DNA of 10,501 nucleotides from contig CAYWFU010000097.1 in assembly GCA_964457585.1 (NCBI GenBank), forward strand, positions 1 through 10,501. Reading direction: 5' to 3'. A program made the translations under genes and the position numbers. Positions 5,201-10,501 of this stretch are shown in pieces (within the stretch, counting starts at the first letter, position 1; each line of letters begins with the position of its first letter). The notes beneath the pieces were generated by a model. That model had not been told where the DNA came from, did no database searches, and saw nothing but the letters and a program-made list of their open reading frames with translations. The stretch comes from CAYWFU01 sp964457585. GTDB lineage: Bacteria > JACRDZ01.

Positions 5201-6871
5201 CTAAAATACCAAGTTTTTTTTCACAAGCCCTAAATAGTTTTCTATGTTAATATTTTTCGGTATTAATCCGTTTTTTGAAAGACTGGTTAAAAAAGCAAAT
5301 AAAACTTCAGGGTCGAATTGTAACCCTGTATTACTACTTAATTCATTTAAAATAGCTTCCATTGATAATCTATCTCTATAAGGGCGATCTGATCTCATAG
5401 CATCATAACTGTCTGCTACAGCAAGAATTCTTGCTCCTAATGGAATATTCTTCCCTTTAAGTCCATCAGGATACCCTTTCCCATCATAACGTTCATGGTG
5501 ATGCAATATAATATCTAACTCCCGTCTTATGTAATTACTATTTTTTAAAATATTTACCGCTATTACCGGATGCTTTTTTATTTTTTCATATTCACTTTCA
5601 GTCAACTTGCCTTTTTTTAAAATAATAATGTCAGATATAGCTATTTTCCCCAAATCATGCAGAATAGCAGCATTACAAATAATTTGAATTTCATTTTCTG
5701 GCAGTTTCATTTCTTTGGCTACCATGTTACAATATCTCAAAACATTTATGGAATGCTCTCTTGTGCTGATATCTCTTTCTTCACACGTGACAACTAATGT
5801 TTTTATAGCCTCCAAATAAAATTGTTTTGAAACATCATTTATGCCAAGTATTTTAGCCTCTAATTCCTTTTGCTGGATATTTTCCGAATAATTTTTATCA
5901 ATAATATCTTTATACATAACAACTGTATTTCGTCCCTGCATTTTTGCCGCATAAAGGGCGGAATCCGCTGAGTTTAAAAACTCGTCTTTTTTCAGTACAT
6001 TGTCTTCAAACATAGAAGATATACCAACACTTATAGTCAATCTCGCAGAAAAAGATTCTCCTTCAAAAATGTATCCTTCAATAATATCTTTAAGTTTCTG
6101 GGCAACTAAAAAAGTGCTTTTATAATCTTCATTGTATAGCAGAATAGCAAATTCTTCCCCGCCATACCGCGCTAAAAAGTCATTATTTCTAATGTTATTT
6201 TTTAAAATATTTCCTATTTCAATAAGAACTTTATCCCCGAATAAATGCCCATAATTGTCATTAATTTTTTTAAAAAAATCTATATCTATCATTAAACAGC
6301 AGATGTTTTGTTTATATCTTATAGCGTGTTGAACTTCTTTATCTAATATTTTAAAAAAATACCCATGGTTATAAAGCATTGTCAGACTGTCCCTGATTGA
6401 AATTTCTCTAAGTTCATTTACTGCTTTATCAAGCTGTTCCAAAGCTTTTGTTTTGGCATCGCTTGCTTCTTTAATTTCATCACGCAATTTTTTTACTCTC
6501 AGCGCCGCATTAACCCTTGCAATGATAATTTCAGAAGAGCTGGATTTCCCCAAATAGTCGTCTGCGCCAGATGATAGTCCTTCAAGTATATATTCTTCCT
6601 GTTCAAGCCCGGTAAGCATAATGACCGGTATAAATTTTAGCTGCTGGTCTGCCTTTATTTTTTTTAACATATCTATACCGCTCATACCCGGCATTTGATA
6701 ATCAACCAGTATACAGCTGATCTCTTTTTTTGAAGCGATATTAATGCCATCCAAAACATTGGATGCCATTTCCACTTCAAAACCCACCTGTTTTAAATAC
6801 CTGCTAAATACCCTTCTATCATCGGGATTATCGTCAACAACTAAAATTATTTCCTTATTGTTTTCAGACAT
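5201..6871 (-). CDS. Response regulator with GGDEF and HD-GYP domains (c-di-GMP synthesis and breakdown)
   Basis: 556 aa from the ATG at 6871, chosen because TAGGA sits six bases before it; an in-frame ATG at 6886 has no ribosome binding site. REC domain 6-125: acidic pair DD 13-14, phospho-acceptor Asp57 in VDYQMPG, Thr87, Lys109. GGDEF domain about 155-325: DIDFFKKIND (196-205), active-site GGEEF (237-241) and the inhibitory RxxD (RNND, 228-231) exactly five residues before it. HD-GYP domain about 345-515: HD (405-406) and the GYP box in HHHERYDGKGYPDG (457-470). All catalytic signatures are present, so both diguanylate cyclase and phosphodiesterase activity are possible; phosphorylation of REC should control them. 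Cytoplasmic: no signal or membrane segment. It lies last in the minus-strand signalling cluster and is a plausible second target of the kinase at 7789-9342. Confidence 0.95.
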   Translation of the reverse strand: MSENNKEIILVVDDNPDDRRVFSRYLKQVGFEVEMASNVLDGINIASKKEISCILVDYQMPGMSGIDMLKKIKADQQLKFIPVIMLTGLEQEEYILEGLSSGADDYLGKSSSSEIIIARVNAALRVKKLRDEIKEASDAKTKALEQLDKAVNELREISIRDSLTMLYNHGYFFKILDKEVQHAIRYKQNICCLMIDIDFFKKINDNYGHLFGDKVLIEIGNILKNNIRNNDFLARYGGEEFAILLYNEDYKSTFLVAQKLKDIIEGYIFEGESFSARLTISVGISSMFEDNVLKKDEFLNSADSALYAAKMQGRNTVVMYKDIIDKNYSENIQQKELEAKILGINDVSKQFYLEAIKTLVVTCEERDISTREHSINVLRYCNMVAKEMKLPENEIQIICNAAILHDLGKIAISDIIILKKGKLTESEYEKIKKHPVIAVNILKNSNYIRRELDIILHHHERYDGKGYPDGLKGKNIPLGARILAVADSYDAMRSDRPYRDRLSMEAILNELSSNTGLQFDPEVLFAFLTSLSKNGLIPKNINIENYLGLVKKNLVF

Positions 6872-6905
6872 AATATTTCCTATCATTTATTTTATAATTA
6901 ATATA

Positions 6906-7117
6906 TTATACAGGGAATGGAACATTATATATCCCCCAATAAAGACCTATTTCTTTGACAAGAGAAACAGAAAAAGAAAATCTATTGCTTCCTTGCCATC
7001 CCGTACAATAAAAAGACGGTTTACAAGGTTCGCTTCCTTGAACACCCTTTTTGTTATTTCAATATCATCAAGATTATCCTCAACCAATAATATATCAATT
7101 GTTTTATTCTGCTGCAT
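6906..7117 (-). pseudogene. Single-domain response regulator with an internal deletion
   Basis: The ATG at 7117 has AGGAGA six bases upstream. The first 48 codons (DILLVEDNLDDIEITKRVFK..., then NRLF, RDGKEAIDFL) are nearly identical to the intact regulator at 7344-7787. The sequence then jumps to the equivalent of that protein's C-terminus, VSLVKEIGLYWGIYN (ending at a TAA, 6906-6908), in another frame. The translated frame instead ends at a TAG (6947-6949) after 56 residues. By alignment with the neighbour, a net 205 nt is missing, including the phospho-acceptor Asp and the conserved Lys, and 205 is not a multiple of three. It is clearly a tandem duplicate of the upstream regulator gene that was later broken. 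It sits 34 bases before the start of the REC-GGDEF-HD-GYP gene. Confidence 0.88.
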
Positions 7118-7212
7118 TTTAATTCTCCTGAATTTATGACCTCGCTGAGTATATAATCTTCCTGATATTTGCTTTTTTAAAATTATATATTTTTTTAAAA
7201 ATTGTATAAATT

Positions 7213-7306
7213 AAGCCTGATAAATCAGGCAACTACAAAAATTTCATGTAGAGACGCAAAATTTTGCGTCTCTACTTATCGAGCGTTTCAAATTCCTGTA
7301 CCTAAA
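7213..7306. repeat. Hairpin-rich intergenic repeat, copy 1
   Basis: Contains hairpin GCCTGATAAATCAGGC (7215-7230), then AACTACA, then a 28-nt perfect palindrome (7248-7275; arms GTAGAGACGCAAAA), then TTATCGAGCGTTTC (7276-7289) and ATTCCTGTACCTAAAT. Both flanks match copy 2 at 10291-10377: hairpin with the same TAAA loop, AACTACA, and the tail TTCCTGTAC-x-TAAAT. The middle palindrome differs between the copies. The GTAGAGACGC...GCGTCTCTAC palindrome type is known from interspersed repeats in several phyla. It lies between the intact regulator and its broken copy. Confidence 0.7.
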
Positions 7307-7343
7307 TATAGCGCCATTTCTAAGGGTGTGATTCTAACCTTTT

Positions 7344-7787
7344 TTACGGTAGCGAAACATTGTGAACACCCCAATAAAAACCTATTTCTTTAATAAGATT
7401 TACAAAATTATCAAAATCAACCGGCTTTTGCAGAAAGCTATTGCATCCATAACTGTAACTTTTAATTATATCCTCATCTCTCCTTGAAACTGTAAGCATA
7501 ATTATAGGTATTCTATTAAGTGTTTTATCTTCTTTTATTTTCTTAAGAACTTCTAAGCCGTTTAACTTCGGCATGTTAATATCCAAAAGTATTAATCCTG
7601 GAATCGGAGCATTGTTAATATCTCCATATTTTCCCTTATGATAAAGAAAATCAATTGCCTCCTGCCCGTCGCGGGCAATATAAAGACGGTTAACTAGCTT
7701 TGCCTCTTTAAACGCTCTTTTTGTTATCTCAATATCATCCAGATTATCCTCAACCAGTAAGATATCAACCATTTTAGTATTTTCCAT
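7344..7787 (-). CDS. Single-domain response regulator (Rcp1/CheY-like receiver)
   Basis: 147 aa, only a receiver domain: acidic pocket E13-D14, phospho-acceptor Asp69 in LLDINMP, Thr99 in MLTV, Lys111 in LQKPVDF. The insertion HKGKYGDINNAP before the phospho-site and the ending EIGFYWGVHN are typical of the Rcp1 subfamily of receivers partnered with HAMP or phytochrome-type kinases. It starts one base after the kinase stop codon; its ribosome binding site AAGGAG lies inside the kinase's last codons, seven bases before this ATG, indicating translational coupling. An earlier in-frame ATG (7871) would only add residues read from inside the kinase gene. It has no output domain, so it presumably acts by protein contact or as a phosphate shuttle to another regulator. 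Confidence 0.94.
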   Translation of the reverse strand: MENTKMVDILLVEDNLDDIEITKRAFKEAKLVNRLYIARDGQEAIDFLYHKGKYGDINNAPIPGLILLDINMPKLNGLEVLKKIKEDKTLNRIPIIMLTVSRRDEDIIKSYSYGCNSFLQKPVDFDNFVNLIKEIGFYWGVHNVSLP

Positions 7788-7788
7788 A

Positions 7789-9342
7789 TCATGACTCCTT
7801 CTTTCTTTGTTCTTCCAATGCCTTTTTAATTGTATCCTCATCAACAATTTTCTTTTCAACCAGAATTTCACCTATCTTTTTCTTTTCTATAATCATATCC
7901 TTGTTCTTTGGTATTGTAAAATAAAACGTTGTATATTCTCCTACTTTCGATTCCACCCATATCCTGCCTTTATGCATTTCAACTATTTTCTTTGCTATTG
8001 TCAATCCAACTCCTGTCCCTTCTTTCTCTTCCTTTTTTACCAATCTCTGGAACATCTTAAATATCTTTTCATAATATTCCTCCGGTATCCCCGGACCGTT
8101 ATCCTTTACAAAAAATTCATAATAATTCCCTGTATCTTTATATCCGACTTCTACACGGGGAGGGGTTTTGTCAGCATATTTTACTGCATTTGAAATTAAA
8201 TTCGCAAAAACCTCAGTCAGCCTAATCCTGTCACAAAATACTACAGGCATTGTATCATTAACAATCATTTCGACTTTTTTCTCTGTTAATGAATGTTCCA
8301 TCCGTATTTTAATTTCATTCAACATATTCCCTACATTCGCATCCTCAAACGGATTTTTTCTCCTCTCAAGACGGGAAACCTCAAGCAGGTCTTCTATCAG
8401 TTTCTGCATAAGTATTGCATTAGCCTGTATGCGTTCAAGATAATTCCGTCCTTCTTCATCAAGCTTTTCTCTATAATCGCTCATTAAAAATTTTGAAAAC
8501 GCGTTTATTGATCTTAAAGGTTCTTTTAAATCATGTGAAACTATATATGTAAAATCATCTAATTCAAGATTAATTTCTTCAACTTTCTTAGCATATTTCC
8601 TCAATTCTTCTTTTGAAACTGTGGTTTTTTGCAAATCTTCCATCATATTATTAAAGGAAGAAGCTAAATATCCGATTTCATCTTGAGTTTTTATTTCAAT
8701 CTTAAATGATAGGTCTCCGCCAGCAATTTTTTTTGTTCCTATAACCATTTTATCAATAGGTCTGCCTAGAATGAACTGTAGGAATAACGAACTGAAAAAA
8801 AATGATAAAAATATTGTAATAATAGTGAATATGATTATAGTTTTTCTTATATCGGTCAGTTTCTGATTAAGGTCTAAAAGGGAAACCGTTAAATATATCT
8901 TCCCGATTTCTTCTTTTGCTTCTATTAGGTTTCCTAAAACCAGTTCATCCTCCATTTCTTTTGAAATTTCTTTTGTGGTGATAGCTGAAGAGACTTCTTT
9001 TATCAATTTTTCTTCTTTTGAACCTTCCCCCTCAATGGGAAGCGTTGGGGAACCTTCTTGAATAAGAATAATCCCATTTTTATCGATAATTTTACAGAAG
9101 ATAATATCTTTCTGAGCCAATACCCCTTTTACTAATTTGGAAATTGCATTATGATCTTTAATTAAAACAGGATATTCACTGTTAATACTTAAATTGCTAA
9201 GAAGTGAATTCACTCGCTCATTCAATTCAGAATTCAAAATATTTTTTTCATGCTGAATAAAATAAAAACCGAGCAAAAATGTAAAAACAACTATTATACA
9301 AAAATAAAGTAAGCTAATTTTTGCAGCAATACCGAATTTCAT
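7789..9342 (-). CDS. Membrane sensor histidine kinase with MshEN-like C-terminal tail
   Basis: 517 aa. Layout: transmembrane 1 (about 8-30), periplasmic sensor region (31-165, not assigned to a family), transmembrane 2 (about 168-192), HAMP (190-242), HisKA with phospho-acceptor His270 in IVSHDLKEPLR, HATPase with N box NLISNAVKYA (381-390), G1 DNGPGIP (414-420) and G2 GTGVGLTIAKKIV (442-454). It should phosphorylate the adjacent receiver at 7344. After the kinase fold ends (TFYFTIP, about 472-478) comes an extra tail, 489-512, KIGEILVEKKIV...ALEEQ, which fits the 24-residue half-motif of the c-di-GMP-binding MshEN domain. The start overlaps the binding-protein stop as ATGA, with GGAG seven bases before it, so the two genes are translationally coupled. 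Confidence 0.95.
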   Translation of the reverse strand: MKFGIAAKISLLYFCIIVVFTFLLGFYFIQHEKNILNSELNERVNSLLSNLSINSEYPVLIKDHNAISKLVKGVLAQKDIIFCKIIDKNGIILIQEGSPTLPIEGEGSKEEKLIKEVSSAITTKEISKEMEDELVLGNLIEAKEEIGKIYLTVSLLDLNQKLTDIRKTIIIFTIITIFLSFFFSSLFLQFILGRPIDKMVIGTKKIAGGDLSFKIEIKTQDEIGYLASSFNNMMEDLQKTTVSKEELRKYAKKVEEINLELDDFTYIVSHDLKEPLRSINAFSKFLMSDYREKLDEEGRNYLERIQANAILMQKLIEDLLEVSRLERRKNPFEDANVGNMLNEIKIRMEHSLTEKKVEMIVNDTMPVVFCDRIRLTEVFANLISNAVKYADKTPPRVEVGYKDTGNYYEFFVKDNGPGIPEEYYEKIFKMFQRLVKKEEKEGTGVGLTIAKKIVEMHKGRIWVESKVGEYTTFYFTIPKNKDMIIEKKKIGEILVEKKIVDEDTIKKALEEQRKKES

Positions 9343-10265
9343 TGCTCTTCTCCATTAAAAACAGTGGCTTCTTTGAGTATATCTTCAGAGATTTTTATAC
9401 CTAACCTTTCAGCGGTTATTAAGTTTACCGAAATTTTTATTTTTTCTGGTGTTAAAAGTTTTATATTTTTCGGCTTTTCTCCCTTAAGTATCCGTAAGGC
9501 GATTTCCCCTGCTTGTAATCCTAAATCATTATAATCACAGTCAAAAGAAACTAGTGCTCCGGCTTTAGTATAAAATGAAGATAGCCCAACAACTATAAAT
9601 TTATTTCTCAAACTTTCAAGCAAAAGATAACTCACTGACTGCGGGAAATATATTTCAGGGTCAGGAATCATCAGAAAACAATCTATTTGCTGAGAGATTT
9701 CTTTAAGTGCCGAAGGAAGTTCATTCCCCGAGGTAATTTTTTTTGTGATAAGTTGAAATCCGAACTCTTCAGATGCATGTAATATTTCCTTATATTGCTG
9801 GTTTAATTTAGGCAGGTAAATCAATCCGATTTTTATTACATCGGGAAGAACTCTTTTTAAATTTTTCAGTTTCATCCCGGCGGGGATGTTCATTGATACA
9901 CCTGTAATATTTGGACCAATAAGCGCTTCCGGGTCAAGAACCATGCAAAATAAAACTGGAATGTTCTCTATCTTTTCTTTTGCCAATTTTGATGCCGCGC
10001 TGCCCAGTGTAAAAACCAGATCGGGTTTTTCTTTATTTATTTTTGAATAAATTTCCTCTGGTTGCTTTTCTTTTAAGTTATATTCAGAAACCTCTAGTGC
10101 CAGTTTTTTCTGATCAAAAAATTCCTGAAATCCTTTCCATGCTTGCTGATAAGGTTCAATATTAGATGAGAAGATAACTGCAACCACTGCCCGATCAGCC
10201 GCAGAACACCAACCCGTGGAAAGTGCATAGTAAAAAATAGCAATTAATAAAAATTTTTTCTTCAA
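9339..10265 (-). CDS. Periplasmic ABC_sub_bind family solute-binding protein
   Basis: 308 aa if started at the TTG at 10265, which has AAGG six bases upstream and gives a classic signal peptide (MKKKFLLIAIFYYALSTGWCSA, cleavage about residue 22). A GTG at 10286 would add seven residues but lacks a ribosome binding site. The mature part shows the two-lobed periplasmic-binding fold of the ABC_sub_bind (YtrE/TrpX-like) family: AVVAVIFSSNIEPYQQAW, then KPDLVFTLGSAASKLA, IPVLFCMVLDPEA, NITGVSMNIP, a hinge KIGLIYLP, DCFLMIPDPEIYF, FIVVGLSSFYTKAGALVSFD and GLQAGEIALRILKGEKP. The Cys in TGWC is not in a proper lipobox. No permease or ATPase gene is adjacent. Its coupling to the kinase suggests it presents a ligand to the sensor; related proteins bind aromatic amino acids or other small molecules, but the ligand here is unknown. 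Confidence 0.9.
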   Translation of the reverse strand: MKKKFLLIAIFYYALSTGWCSAADRAVVAVIFSSNIEPYQQAWKGFQEFFDQKKLALEVSEYNLKEKQPEEIYSKINKEKPDLVFTLGSAASKLAKEKIENIPVLFCMVLDPEALIGPNITGVSMNIPAGMKLKNLKRVLPDVIKIGLIYLPKLNQQYKEILHASEEFGFQLITKKITSGNELPSALKEISQQIDCFLMIPDPEIYFPQSVSYLLLESLRNKFIVVGLSSFYTKAGALVSFDCDYNDLGLQAGEIALRILKGEKPKNIKLLTPEKIKISVNLITAERLGIKISEDILKEATVFNGEEQ

Positions 10266-10290
10266 TTTTAGCCTTTCGAATGACACAAAT

Positions 10291-10377
10291 TAGGCTCGAT
10301 AAATCGAGCAACTACAATGCATTATATTTGTAGTTGCCCAATTTATTGGGCATTTTCAATTTCCTGTACATTAAATT
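10291..10377. repeat. Hairpin-rich intergenic repeat, copy 2
   Basis: Hairpin GCTCGATAAATCGAGC (10294-10309), then CAACTACAA pairing with TTGTAGTTG (10309-10317 with 10328-10336), then hairpin GCCCAATTTATTGGGC (10336-10351), then the tail TTCCTGTACATTAAAT. The first hairpin has the same loop as in copy 1 (7213-7306) but different stem bases that still pair. It lies between the TonB receptor and the binding-protein gene and may separate or attenuate their transcripts; no U-run follows, so it is not a standard terminator. Confidence 0.7.
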
Positions 10378-10379
10378 AC

Positions 10380-10501
10380 TTAGAATTTATAACTTACATT
10401 TGCAGAAATCCTTCTTCCAATCTCATCGCTGCTGGGATCCGGTAAATTTATCCCTACCGGATATTCATAGTGTTTATCATTAAGGAGATTAAAAACAGAT
10501 A
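10380..10501 (-). CDS. TonB-dependent outer-membrane receptor, C-terminal end (partial)
   Basis: The last 39 codons of a gene that enters from the right edge; stop TAA at 10380-10382. The peptide reads VFNLLNDKHYEYPVG..., then DEIGRRISANVSYKF. This is the hallmark end of TonB-dependent receptors: the N-L-x-N/D-K-x-Y-x-Y-P turn, the G-R-R/T beta-strand and a terminal aromatic residue (YKF) needed for outer-membrane assembly. Such receptors import siderophores, cobalamin, sugars or other substrates using TonB energy; the substrate cannot be told from this end. It is in the same orientation as the binding protein, kinase and regulators downstream, 114 bases from the binding-protein start, with a hairpin repeat in between. 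Confidence 0.85.
   Translation of the reverse strand, partial: SVFNLLNDKHYEYPVGINLPDPSSDEIGRRISANVSYKF

Noticed and set aside
6744..7393. Plus-strand open frames covering the broken receiver and the hairpin repeat.
   Set aside because: Antisense to real receiver sequence or running through palindromic repeats; no initiation signals.
7788..7871. Longer receiver protein starting at the ATG at 7871.
   Set aside because: The extra 28 residues are read from inside the kinase gene; AAGGAG before the ATG at 7787 and alignment with the sister copy fix the start.
7807..8487. Plus-strand open frames of 64-128 codons.
   Set aside because: Antisense to the histidine kinase, in low-complexity AT-rich codons; no family features.
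10200..10215. Lipoprotein signal in the binding protein (Cys in TGWCSA).
   Set aside because: Trp directly before the Cys breaks the lipobox; a standard signal-peptidase I site fits better.

Overview
The window is AT-rich bacterial DNA. It shows a diderm (Gram-negative-type) cell: the right edge holds the C-terminal end of an outer-membrane TonB-dependent receptor, and there is a periplasmic solute-binding protein and a membrane histidine kinase. A type III glutamine synthetase and a REC-GGDEF-HD-GYP regulator fit many environmental phyla, so I do not name a taxon. All intact genes lie on the minus strand.

Left part (1-2637): a graveyard. It contains the end of an AbiEii-type nucleotidyltransferase toxin with an in-frame stop, a decayed histidine-kinase C-terminus, and a 405-bp non-autonomous IS630-type element with perfect 35-bp inverted repeats inserted into that kinase relic. 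An intact small coiled-coil membrane protein of unknown function (1315-1788) follows. Then comes about 850 bp without a solid gene, holding an integrase-like fossil, a 197-bp MITE-like element with a 10-bp target duplication, and a 14-bp perfect dyad just past glnN.

Middle (2638-5200): glnN, the 700-aa type III glutamine synthetase. It is followed by a gene-free stretch that carries the probable glnN promoter, a short palindrome and an unusual dyad built from AGTGCG-like words.

Right part (5201-10501): a minus-strand signalling cluster. In transcription order it is a TonB receptor (partial), an ABC_sub_bind periplasmic protein, a histidine kinase (ATGA overlap), a single-domain response regulator (1-nt gap), a second response-regulator gene wrecked by an internal deletion, and a REC-GGDEF-HD-GYP protein with both c-di-GMP active sites and the inhibitory site intact. 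The kinase ends in a 24-residue motif resembling half of a c-di-GMP-binding MshEN domain. Two copies of a hairpin-rich intergenic repeat lie in this cluster. The best candidate for an undescribed system is this circuit: outer-membrane receptor, orphan binding protein, kinase with a possible c-di-GMP feedback tail, then c-di-GMP synthesis and breakdown. The linkage is inference from gene order and motifs.
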